Assembly (NCBI GenBank): GCA_013368325.1
Contig: JAACJK010000246.1
Span: 1-33,065, forward strand
DNA: 33,065 nucleotides
Origin: Ephemerocybe angulata
Taxonomy: Eukaryota; Basidiomycota; Agaricomycetes; Agaricales; Psathyrellaceae
Direction: 5' to 3'
Both the position numbers and the translations under genes were made by a program. Under the pieces are notes generated by a model. That model saw only the letters and a program-made list of their open reading frames with translations. It did no database searches and was not told the origin of the DNA. Shown one piece after another: positions 1 to 9,258 of the stretch. Each line of letters starts with the position of its first letter. Position 1 is the stretch's first letter.

Positions 1-187
1 CACGATGCAAGAGGTAATAAGTATGAGAGGAATGCCGAAAGAACGAATGCGAAAAATGAACGGAAGAAACTCGTGAGCAGAACCTCATAAAAAGGCAATA
101 AAAAACTAAACAAAAAACACCAAAGCCCCCGATCTCCCCAACAACCTTCAACCCAACCCAACCCAACCCAATCCCAATCCCAACCCC
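1..187. other. 3' flank of CENP-C gene with CCCAA-rich tract
   Basis: No gene is visible here. The stretch is the downstream flank of the minus-strand Mif2/CENP-C gene. Positions about 149-186 hold several imperfect CCCAA/CCCAATC pentamer-type repeats, a simple-sequence tract. Confidence 0.6.
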
Positions 188-2310
188 CTACGCCCTCGTA
201 CTCGCCGCCCGCGAAGCCAACGGCGTCCCATCCGAGTTCGGCGGGCACACTCGACCTGCGGTTCCATTCCCAGTCCGCATAGCGCCCGCACTCGAGCTGC
301 GCCTCAACTTCTTTGGGCGGTTCGCAAGCGCAATCATCCGCTCGTCCTCGTCGTTCATCGTCTTTCGCGCCTGCGTGAAGAAGAGTCGGGCGTCGCGTTG
401 GGAGATGTTCTCGATGAAGTACGTATTCCCTGGGACGAGCAAAGCAAATTAGAGTCAGGTTTGATAGGTCAATGGATGTGTATGAGAGGAGCGAAGACAG
501 ACCTCTGGGCACCATGAACATCCCCCCAGTGGAAACCACCATGGAAGTTTCGTGGACCTTAAGATTAACAGCCCCTCCACGACGTAAAAGATATACGTAT
601 TATCCTTCGTCGCCTTGCTCGGCTTCCGGCTCTTCGGGGGAATAACAAGCTGTCCTGCTGCGATGAAGTCCGCGTCTCCGAAGATCTTGTCGAACGACCA
701 CGAGTTGTTCGCGACGGGTTGGGGGTTCACCATTCGTGCCGTCCACGCAATACCTACAATCCATCCATATCCACGTTAGTCTCGAGGAGGAATAGAATGT
801 GAACGCAGAGAAGGCGCGACGTACGTCTCTCCACCTCCTGTCCGGTGCGGTAGTCGAGCACCTTGGCATTCGACGGCGTGTCGTCGTCCCACCCTTCCTC
901 CAAATTGGCAGGGGCGGCGGCGGCCGCAACCGTGCTGCCCGTCTTCGACGGTGGCCATGGGGCTGGGCCGTCCTACTCCTACTCCTCCCCCGCTTCCGCT
1001 TGCCCAGCGGTGCAGGCGGCTCCTTCGGTATCCTAATAATCTCCGTAATAGTCGGAACGAGGACTTTCTTCTGCACGTTGTCGCGCCCGTACACCACTTT
1101 CTCGCCTCGCCAGTATTCGAGGGGTTTGTAGTGTCTCGGGTGCTGCGTCGGACGCCTTCGCGGTAGTCTACGGGGAGGTGAGTATACGGAGTTCGAGGGG
1201 GATGGGAAGGGGAAGGGAAGGGAAGTGGAAGCGCACCCCGGTTCTCTTTCTGCGTACGCGTTTGCGTCTGCGTTTTGGAACGCGGTTTCTCCTGCTCTGC
1301 TATCTTTACTTTCTTCGGACGTGGGGTTGGCTCGGGCGTGGGTTCCGGTTCAGGCTCTGGTTCCTCGACATCCTGGTCACTCTGCTGTCCGTTGCTGATA
1401 TCGTCCAGCCCCCGCGCGATGTCGTCCTCCATCTGCTCGTCCACGCTCTCCTCCCGGGCCCGGCTCTTGCCCTTACCCTTGCCCATATCCTGCTTCTGCT
1501 TCTGAGTCTGCTTATGGTTCTGCTTCGGCGTCTCGGACCTGCGGTCCTCGTCTTCGGGTGGAGGAAGGTGGTCCTGGAACGGCTCGTTTTCGTCGTCGTC
1601 GTCGTCGTCCTGGTCCATTTGGGCGAAGTTGGTTCTTCGAGGAGACGACTCTCCGCCTTCTTGAGGACCAAAGTCGTCGTCGAACCCGCCGTCCATTTGC
1701 ATTGTATCGTCCCCATTGTCGTTGTTATCGTCGTCGTCTGGGATTCGGGACTGGGTTCGCGTGCGACGTATAGCGAGAGAGGCGGGAGGGTCCGGGGCCT
1801 GCGTTGGCTGCGTTGCGTGGACGAGGGGAGGGTATTTGTCAAAGTCGACGTTGGAGCTGCGTGCCACAGGCCGCGAAGACGGTCGGCCGTTTGTGGTGGG
1901 CGTCGTCGGAGCTCTCATGCTCGCAAGGTTCTGTTGCACAGGGCCATACAGACCAATTACCTAGCAATTCTACGATTGTATGCGGTAGCACGTACTGTCA
2001 AGCTGCATACTCATCTCGCCATACTCATCCTCGTCCTCATCGTACTGCTCCTCATCCTCGTCCTCGTCCTCATCATCATCGTACCGCACCATAGAACTCT
2101 TCTTCCTCCCCCTCGGCCGCGGGGGCGTCCGCCCATCCGCCTGCTGCAACACCTCTTCAAAAGGCTCGAACCGTCGCTCATTCGTTGGACATGTTGGACT
2201 GCGATGCCTGTTTCTTCCCGACTCGGGTTGTCGCCGCGGTAGGGGATGTGCGCTTTCTGGAGCGCGCGGCGGCTGGTGCCGAGGCTGCTTTTGCGCGCTG
2301 AGCTGGGCAT
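188..2310 (-). CDS. mif2: Kinetochore protein Mif2/CENP-C (several apparent frameshifts)
   Basis: Inner-kinetochore protein that binds centromeric CENP-A nucleosomes and recruits outer kinetochore parts. The ATG at 2310 opens an N-terminal Mif2-type segment (ARKSSLG, HIPYRGDNP, then FEPFEEVLQQAD in another frame), followed by an acidic stretch. The CENP-C signature follows near 1090-1150: GVRRSTR, then HYKPLEYWRGEKVVYGR one frame away. The C-terminal cupin dimerisation domain reads DNTYIFYVVEG, then GGMFMVPRG and NTYFIENIS. Introns that restore phase lie at 430-502, 754-824 and probably 1168-1236 (69 nt, also readable through in frame). Another probable intron near 1940-1985 has no clean phase. 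Frame breaks at about 2168-2172, 1129-1137, 940-1000 and 571-575 each behave as one missing base, the last in a G run. The protein is essential in other fungi, so sequence error is likelier than a pseudogene. Family assignment is secure; exact exons are not. Confidence 0.88.
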
Positions 2311-2535
2311 GGGGGACGACGAGGAGCGTTGTTCGTCGTCGCGACGGCGGTGGCGGAGGAATAGAGACAAGAGTGGGCGCGTGGAAATGATCCGGGTCAA
2401 CAACGGACGCGACTCGACGCGACTTTTCAATGTTCCGCTCTCTGGCACCCCGGTCGTGCGCTCTTCGCCGCAGAGTCCACACTTATTTCACGAATGGATA
2501 CCACACAAGCACTTTGAGCACCCACATATTGAATC

Positions 2536-4002
2536 ATGAACCGAAGAAGGGCGACAAAGGTACGCTTGACGCGTTCTAACAGTGCTAATGAGTCGATAAA
2601 TATGCGGAATAGTGGTCGTTGGTATGTCAGGTGGCGTAGATTCGTCGGTTTCAGCTCTATTGCTGGCAAAAGAGGTGAGAAAATACGACGTAACTAATGT
2701 GTATTACGCTGAACTTCTTTAGGACTACGACCTGTCTGCAGTCTATATGAGAAACTGGGATACTCGGGACGAATCAGGCTCGGACAAAGGGTGTGAATGG
2801 GAGAAGGACTGGGAGGACGTCCAAAGAGTGTGCAAAGTTCTCGATATACCTGTGACCATGGTGCGGAATCCCGGCTATCGTTCCTGCTAGCATTCTGACT
2901 GCGATCCCAGGTAGACCTGTCGAAAGAGTATTGGAATAAAGTCTTCGAGCCTTCGCTTCGACTATGGGAACAGGGCCGTACACCCAACACGGATGTATGG
3001 TGCAATAGGTACGCCCAAGCCATTTCATTCCTTACGTTTCCCTGAGCCTCCATAGGGAGATTAAATTTGGCGCCCTACTCGAACGGCTACCTGGCTCGAC
3101 GGAAACCACGAAGCCTTGGCTTGCAACGGGACACTACGCGCGAAAAATATGGTCACACCACCTAACAGGCCCTCCACGCCCCAAACTCGTTCGCCCCGCC
3201 GACAGGCACAAAGACCAAACCTACTACCTTTCCTCAATAACCGAAGATGGCCTCAGAAGGGCAATGTTCCCTTTACACAACCTCCAGAAGCCAGAAGTCC
3301 GGGAACTCGCGCGGAAGTACAATCTACATAACGCAGAACGGCCAGACAGTGTGGGCATCTGCTTTGTCGGCGAACGAGGAAAATTCAAGGATTTCCTGGG
3401 TGAGCACACTCGCCTTGTTCGCCGTGGCTTGCTCCTGACTTGGACCAGCTGGTTATATCCCTCAGAACAGCGGAACTATCGTTGACAAGATGTCTGGGAA
3501 AGTTCTGGGACAACATACCGGATTGTGGAACTACACCATCGGCGAGGGTGCTCGTCTCCCCGGGATGCCGGCTCGAATGACTGTCTCGGAGAAAGATACC
3601 ACCACCAATACCGTCTACGTCGTTCCCGGAACAACGCACGACAAGCTCTTCAGCGACGTCCTTTCCATCACCGGCTTCCAGTGGATATGGAGAGACGCAC
3701 CACCGCCCGAACTCGACTCTGAATCTGGTACCGAGTACAAGTAATGCATCGGTATCGCATGAAAGCCACACCAGCGACGATCCGAAGGTGCGTCCATGAT
3801 GCTTTCGTCGCGATCTATGCGTCTTAACGTTACCTAGATTACCGGACGGGAACCTGCGGATATGGTCAGACAAGCCGGAGCACGCTGTTACCCCAGGACA
3901 GGCCGCTGCGGTGTACGACGGTGACTGGTGTTGGGATGCGGCTTGATAACTTCTGCGGCTCGCTCCTCCCCATTGGAGGGTGAGGTCACTCCGCCAGCAT
4001 AG
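2536..4002 (+). CDS. Mitochondrial tRNA-specific 2-thiouridylase (MTU1/TRMU, MnmA family)
   Basis: Installs the 2-thio group on wobble uridine of certain mitochondrial tRNAs, using ATP and a persulfide sulfur. The N-terminus has the ATP-pyrophosphatase PP-loop GMSGGVDSSV, followed by AVYMRNWD and a DVQRVCKVLDIP segment. Further family landmarks are the TGHYAR and DQTYYLSS stretches, GICFVGERGKFKDFL (residues around the catalytic Cys), the central GTIVDKMSGKVLGQHTGLWN segment, and a C-terminal beta domain with AVTPGQAAAVYDGDW. Introns read cleanly at 2560-2612 and after LLAKE, TM, WCNR, KDFLG and ATIR. The first exon (24 nt) is out of phase with the PP-loop exon. Frame breaks near 3744 and 3935 also each look like one missing base; without the last one the frame runs to a stop at 4002. 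It is divergent from the CENP-C gene. Confidence 0.9.
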
Positions 4003-4147
4003 GATCAATTTCCTACCCGCCAAACCCCCAACTCCAAATGAAAACTACGTATTGAATATAATACTTGAAGACATCATTGCCTCGTGGCATCGGGATCCAG
4101 ATATAAGGTAATTGGAAAGTGACAGGCGCTCGCATCGTTCGTCCCCC

Positions 4148-5121
4148 ATGCTGCGCAGAATTCGCCGCAAGAGAGGAGAAGAGGTGAGGGCGTCAATTCA
4201 TCCACCTCATAACGCCGATCGCTGATCAATTCAGCAGTCGTTGACTGAGAGCAGAGATCCAGAAAGGGCTACGTACCCCCCACTGCGCCGGCAGCTCCTC
4301 GCAACGCATAGGGACGATGACCCCAGCGATGCGGATGCCGAAACGCTGGACTTCAGGCTCGATGCCCAAGCGTGGCATCTGTACCTGGTAGAAGCTGAGC
4401 GAGAAGCCAAAGGACGCGCTGAACTTTGGAGGACTGGGCTTGACTCAGTCCTGATATTTGTACGTCGAGGCCGCCAACGGATAAGGCTGAACCTCGCGAT
4501 GTACAGGCTGCTTTGTTCGCAGGAATCGTTTCTGCGTTCGTCATCGATGTCAGGAAGGATCTCGAAGCTGACTCCGAGCAGCGCATGCTCATCAACATCG
4601 AAAGACTGTTACGAGGTCAAAGCCCAGATGACAGGCAAATCAGGGCGACCTCAGTGGCGATGAGCGGCTTGTGGAACATGAGCCTGTACATCACTCTTTT
4701 CAGCGCGATGATGGGCGTCTCAGCGAAGGCGTGGCTTGCGACCTATGTCCCCATCACCACTGTCCACGACGCTCGAGAAGCCTTTCTTCGATACAAGATT
4801 GATCGGCATTCCGAACGTTGGCGTCTCAGAGAGGTCATCTCAGGAGTCCCGCTCCTCGTGCAGTTCGCTCTTTTCCTCTTCCTTATCGGGCTCGTATTTC
4901 AGAACTTCAACGACTACGTGGCCCTGGGATTCATCCTTCTAACGTGGTGCGCTCTCGGAGGCATACTCTATGTCTTGATGACAATCCATCCCTGGACGAC
5001 GCCATCCTCCCCTTTCAACACCCCCGTCTCAGACCCCCTTATGTGGCTATTCAAAGGGCTCCCGTCTCGAGGCAAAGCCCCTCCACCCCTCCCGCGGAGA
5101 CGGATATCAACAAAGGGCTAG
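4148..5121 (+). CDS. DUF6535 multi-pass membrane protein
   Basis: Agaricomycete-specific family of unknown function. Exon 1 (4148-4183) encodes a basic start; introns at 4184-4234 and 4460-4506 restore the frame. The hallmark pattern is visible: AWHLYLVEAEREAKGRAELW, then LDSVLIF joined across the intron to AALFAGIVSAFVIDV. Four hydrophobic segments follow: the LIF-AALFAG helix, SLYITLFSAMMGVSAKAWL, PLLVQFALFLFLIGLVF, and a last one ending ILYVLMTIHP. The open frame stops at 5121 after a basic, proline-rich stretch. Plausible family-like continuations appear in the other frames just downstream (ILYKRLIAK, then YVDEAIAELALP to about 5290). The true protein may therefore be longer and broken by one or two missing bases, or truncated relative to family members, which usually carry a long helical C-terminus. 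Confidence 0.75.
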
Positions 5122-5219
5122 CGCAGATTCTTTACAAGAGATTAATCGCCAAAGTCGACCTACGTGGACGAAGCCATCGCAGAACTTGCCCTCCCCTCGA
5201 CCAAGCATCATTCCATGGA

Positions 5220-5804
5220 CTATTTCTCCAAAACCGATACTGCGGAATCGTTGCGGATTGTGCGGAGCAACAACGGCACTTCCTTCCGAACGAGTAGCCA
5301 ATCTTCATCTCCGAGAGGTGCTTTGCATCCCTTTCGCATTGAAGGGTTCGAAGGCGGGATTTTGACCGGGGCGGAAGTCCCTGTCGCCTTGAAGCCCTTG
5401 CCATTTGGAACATCCAAATTGCCGTCCTTCGTTTTGATATTGATTCTAAGCCCTGTGAAGGGTTGCTGACCGGCCCAGACTAGATTCTGGGACACAGTCC
5501 TATGTATGGGGGAAGTCCACTGAGATAGATCCAAGCGGGAACGACCACCCATGGAATGAGGCTGGATGCGATCAAGAGCATCGGTGCAGGGTGGGTCGTC
5601 AATGCATACACTGTCCCGGTTCGATGAGCGTACGGATATCGCTATAGATCGGTAACCCACAAAAAGCACATCACAGCCTAAAGAAAGCTTCTTGAAATGC
5701 GTGATTTTCTGAAGATGGTCGAAGCTGCCTGGTGTAAGATCCTTGATTTTCGTCAGATCCGAGGCACTGAGGAAGATTCGGTGGGGAGACTCGTACTCAC
5801 CCAA
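5220..5804 (-). CDS. Uncertain 194-codon open reading frame
   Basis: An uninterrupted minus-strand frame with balanced composition, containing FLSASDLTKIKDLTPGSF and CDVLFVGYRSIAISVRSSN. I recognise no family. Its 3' part lies antisense to the possible tail of the DUF6535 gene, so both cannot be fully right. It has no clear promoter or intron. It may be an exon of an unrecognised gene or chance. Confidence 0.25.
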   Translation of the reverse strand: MGEYESPHRIFLSASDLTKIKDLTPGSFDHLQKITHFKKLSLGCDVLFVGYRSIAISVRSSNRDSVCIDDPPCTDALDRIQPHSMGGRSRLDLSQWTSPIHRTVSQNLVWAGQQPFTGLRINIKTKDGNLDVPNGKGFKATGTSAPVKIPPSNPSMRKGCKAPLGDEDWLLVRKEVPLLLRTIRNDSAVSVLEK

Positions 5805-6226
5805 GACTAATGACGGGATAAAATAACAAGAGAAAGGCAGACGCTACGACCCGTTCGCAAAAGGACAGGTTATTGCCAAGGGATCGGAGGAAGGGGGTAA
5901 GGAAGGCAACTGATACATATATCTCTTCAGCCCACCCATCGAAGGCAGACGGCATTGGTTGCTCTAGAGGTCCACTTGGGCGGTTCACTTCTTATGTATG
6001 CTTGGGTTGAGCTGCGTGTACGCCGTATGTACTCCGCAGTGAACACGTCATCCAAGTATCGAAAGGGACTTGCGGTGACTCGGCCTACTACACAGCAGGC
6101 TGAATTCGATAAAGAGATGTGCTGCAATTGACTCTGCCAAGTAAGTGCGCAGTACATCATGATGAATTAGGCGGGAAGTAGAGTACGATACCGGAAATAC
6201 AAGTACATGCAGGAGTCCAATTTCGT
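5805..6226. other. No gene seen
   Basis: Both strands hold only short frames with no recognisable motif and no convincing splice pattern. It is probably intergenic between the DUF6535 gene region and the membrane-protein gene that ends at 6227. Confidence 0.5.
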
Positions 6227-7353
6227 CTAGTAGGCTGTTCCTTCTACGACGGGCGCAGAGAGGGTGGGGCTGACGGTGTAGACATTTTCGGTAGGGTGTT
6301 CTGGTTTCAGAGCCGAAGTTTCCCTGTAGGCGTCAGGCTGGGGAGAAGGAGTCGAACTCCTCTTCTCCGCGGATTTGGAGAGGTATGGCAGCGTGGCAAA
6401 CACCCCCGTAATGTACTCCTTAACGTCTGACAGCCACTCTGCGGCGCCATCCTTCCCATCTTGGCGTACAAGTATAGCAAGACGTATGAATAGGAACGCA
6501 GAGACAAGCATCGCTGTGACGAACGCCGATGCAAGCCCTGCGCCAGCGAGAACGGCGAGAAGGATAGTTGCTGGTTCGGAACGTTTTTTGAGCCCGCCAT
6601 CCCAGCGAAGCGAATAGGGGAGATCACGTACAAAGCGGGATTAGGGTTGCAAGAGATGCCACTAGAAGCGATGCCAACGCTACGAAGCAGTAGCCCGCCA
6701 ACGCAGTTCCACACACAATGCTGCGGTATTCATCAATGGCGTTCGACTTCAATTTAGGATTTGCGGGCTTACGCATAGGTGAAGAAGGGAATGGCCCCAA
6801 GTATGAAGAAGATGCCAGTAAAGAGCTTCGTGGGCGAGCTAGAGTTAATACAATTGCGGACCGGTTCATCAGCAGACTCACGGTCAAGATAGGCTTCCGT
6901 TCAAACGACGCCTCCGCATACGCCAGTGCAGGAAGAAGGAAGTTCTTGGCTACATATTCGAACCTAGTACCACGCCGTAAGTTCCACTTGTCCGATATAT
7001 TACGTGGGGAAAGATATGGAAGATTGGCCACTGGTCTCGCACGAACCTTTCGGTGAAACCTTGTCTGGACGTGCTGGATATGAATTTCGACGACAATTCG
7101 TCCAACTTCTGCCTCGCGATATGCTTCTCTACGCTATGGTCTTCTGCTCCCATTTTGGGATCGATAGAGCAGGTGTGTACAGGGGCGGGGTGGTGGTCGT
7201 GGAAAGAGAGCGTGTTCTGCATCATGGGCGCTAATTCGGTTCGTCATCGAATCGCCTCTCGGCAACTGCCGTGGCTCTGGCCGAGAACGCCGTGATCCCC
7301 TATCCACTCGTCTTCTTACTTACCACTGGTACAGAGCTCGTAGGAATACCCAT
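6227..7353 (-). CDS. Hypothetical multi-pass hydrophobic membrane protein
   Basis: Not recognised. A short first exon (ATG at 7353, MGIPTSSVPV) is followed by a GTAAGT intron at 7266-7323, then a soluble segment (from about 7225: HIARQKLDELSSKF and FTERFVRDQWPIF). After the FEYVAKNFLLPALAYAE stretch, spliced exons give clustered hydrophobic helices: LFTGIFFILGAIPFFTYA, then VCGTALAGYCFVALASLLVA, then TILLAVLAGAGLASAFVTAM and LVSAFLFIRLAIL. A hydrophilic tail ends TLSAPVVEGTAY. Introns at 6721-6772 and 6571-6631 join frames exactly. Junctions near 7226-7265, 6960-7015 and 6845-6895 do not fit perfectly and probably hide missing bases. The paired helices recall lipid-droplet/ER hairpin proteins of the promethin type, but that is only a resemblance in layout. 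Confidence 0.6.
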
Positions 7354-7443
7354 TGCGGTGCGCTTTTCGCTACTTTGTCTGGCGTAGGCGAATTGATATC
7401 GTTATGAAGCGTGCGGACCGTGAAAGGATAGATAAAGAATGAT

Positions 7444-7643
7444 ACGAATTCACCCTTGCCTTCTCTTCCAAGTCTGCTGTTCGACTGTCTTCAATGGAAG
7501 TGTCGGAGAGAGCCTGTCCCGGCAGTGCATAGGTGGCTTTAGCACGAATTCAACCTTGCCTTCTCTTCCAACCTTCTGTTCGACTGTCTTCAATGGAAGT
7601 GTCGGAGAGAGCCTGTCCCGGCAGTGGATAGGTGGTAGTTTCC
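7444..7643. repeat. Tandem direct repeat, two ~100-bp units
   Basis: The unit beginning ACGAATTCA starts at 7444 and again at 7544. Both contain CTTGCCTTCTCTTCCAA, the GACTGTCTTCAATGGAAG stretch and GAGAGAGCCTGTCCCGGCAG, with only a few differences. The pair ends about 50 bp before the TATA box of the Y3-like gene, so it may be a duplicated promoter module. The frames that read through it are repeats of each other, not a gene. Confidence 0.9.
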
Positions 7644-7696
7644 TACGATGGATGTGTCTACGTACGGCGCTGCCTGACCTCACCCAATTGCAAAGC

Positions 7697-7704
7697 TATA
7701 TAAA
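7697..7704 (+). promoter_or_regulatory. TATA box of the Y3-like gene
   Basis: TATATAAA lies 41 bp before the ATG at 7745. A strong TATA so close to the start suits a short-leader, highly expressed secreted-protein gene. Identified by sequence match and position only. Confidence 0.6.
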
Positions 7705-7744
7705 CCTTGAGGTCAACTAGACAGACTCACAATACAGCTCAGAT

Positions 7745-8401
7745 ATGGTCAACTTCAAGGTCTGTCCTTTCCTTGGTAAAGCACCGCTAGGCTGAATACT
7801 GGTAGCTTCTATCTGTTGCATCCTCCTCAGCCTTTGTCGCGTCGGCCGTTGGTCAGACGCTCAGAGTTGAGTGCTATCCGGGGTTCCAGTACGACTGCAG
7901 CAGGTTCATCAACCAATTTTGCAACCATGCAGTTGCCAATACCGTGAGGTTTTGACCCCTGCTCAGACTACGCTTCTCACATTGTCGATGTTTGTAGTAC
8001 AACCCCTACGACGCTATGAGTCGTTGCTTCAACACTGGCCAAGGGAGCAAGTGTAAGTCTAGTGTGGCGAAGACACGACACCACACGGTCACATTCTCAT
8101 TTCTTCTAGGTGACCTCACGGTCTGGCTAAAGAACCCCACGGGGCAGAACCAGGTCCCTAGCAACGCTAATTGTAGAGCGGCTCTCAGTACTGCCATGGA
8201 GTCTTGCACTTCCGTAAGTCTTCCATATCCTCCTGCCAAAAGCAACTTCATCCAACCCTCGCCTAGGGAGGAATCGGACAATATGTTGGCGCTCCGTTTC
8301 AGTTTGGAATCGATCCTAACGGTGGACAATGCATTGGGAATATCGGGAATGGCAACCGCCTGGGGAATGTTACTGAAGTAGTCATCGCTCCTGCAGCTTA
8401 G
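7745..8401 (+). CDS. Secreted Y3-like glycan-binding protein
   Basis: Predicted 148-residue secreted protein, fully intact. Five exons (7745-7759, 7806-7943, 7998-8052, 8110-8213, 8267-8401) join in perfect phase across four 46-57 nt GT-AG introns. Residues 1 to about 21 form a signal peptide (MVNFKLLSVASSSAFVASAVG). The mature part has eight cysteines, enough for four disulfides, in the order VECYPG, YDCSRF, QFCNHA, SRCFNTG, SKCDLT, NANCRAA, ESCTSGG and GQCIGN. The FINQFCN, SRCFNTG and GGIGQYVGAPFQFGIDPNGG pattern matches my memory of the fungal Y3-like family, named for a Coprinus comatus lectin that binds LDNF-type glycans. Ligand and role here (defence, cell wall or development) are unknown. 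Family call is fairly sure, function is inference. Confidence 0.75.
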
Positions 8402-9080
8402 CCACCCTCCTTCGACCCCTTTTTCAAGTGTACGGTGGTGTACCTTGCTGTGTGTATGCTTATAATATAGACTATAAGTCCTGTTGTTATATGATCCCTC
8501 AAACAATCCTCAAGATGGCAACGAGCGAAGTTCAAGCGCTTAATGAGTGCCCGGCGCTTATGCTGTTATCACTATTGCCCCCGCTGACTCAGCCAGCCGG
8601 CGGTTTGCGCCGAAATGGAAGGCCCTTGCTACAACCACGACCTCCATGTGGGTTTCCCTTCTTTGACTGGCCCTTGTATTGAGAAGCTGTAAACGCATCG
8701 TCAAGCACTCAAGCGAAGTCGACTATGATAGACAATAAAGGTGGTTACAGAGCTGTTGAACCTCTTATTGTCTTCTTCAAGATGTCCGCAGCCGAGACGT
8801 GTGTTGGGCGGTCGCGGATAAATCTGGGAACACACCCTTCCTCGCAGTCGCACTTCTGTCACAACGATATCGCGTTTCCTAGAACACCAGGTAGCTTGTT
8901 CAAATGCGCTGCATCAGCCAGGCAACCGTTACTTGGAATGTAGGATGAGCCGCCGGAAGCGCCTCAATACTCTCTTCGTCCCCTATAACAGCGTTGTAGC
9001 CATGGAACCAGCACCTTGAGGTTTCAACAATAGTGTGGCTTGGGCAGAACACGATGTTGGTCTCTCCCCTGGGCCACGGC
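8402..9080. other. No gene seen (intergenic)
   Basis: Short unrelated frames only, with no splice pattern or recognisable motif. It holds the 3' flank of the Y3-like gene and the upstream region of the first F-box gene. Confidence 0.5.
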
Positions 9081-9083
9081 TCT

Positions 9084-9091
9084 GTATAAAG
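9084..9091 (+). promoter_or_regulatory. TATA box and 5'-UTR intron region of F-box gene
   Basis: TGTATAAAG lies about 65 bp before a GTGAGT donor at 9151-9156. A TTTTAG acceptor at about 9234-9239 precedes the ATG at 9259. The leader therefore probably contains an intron, which is why the CDS is placed at 9259 and not at an in-frame GTG further upstream. Confidence 0.55.
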
Positions 9092-9258
9092 GCGCGACAG
9101 CTCAGGCTATCTACTCATTCTCAAACATTCTCTTAAGACTCTCCAGCAAGTGAGTGTCCTCTCGCGATCTTGCCACGTCTCACAAATTGACTGAACTGGT
9201 TATCTCAGCATCTCGACTCGTTCTATTTCTTTCTTTTAGATATACCTCCTTATTCTCA

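Noticed and set aside
149..186. CCCAA-rich tract as telomeric repeat
   Set aside because: The usual basidiomycete telomere unit is TTAGGG/CCCTAA. This is a short imperfect pentamer tract next to a gene end.
1178..2242. Long plus-strand frame opposite the CENP-C gene
   Set aside because: It is the antisense shadow of acidic and lysine-rich CENP-C codons, giving low-complexity leucine, arginine and valine runs.
7439..7720. Open frames on both strands across the 100-bp repeat
   Set aside because: The peptide text is duplicated exactly as the DNA repeat is, and no family motif is present. It is the promoter region of the Y3-like gene.
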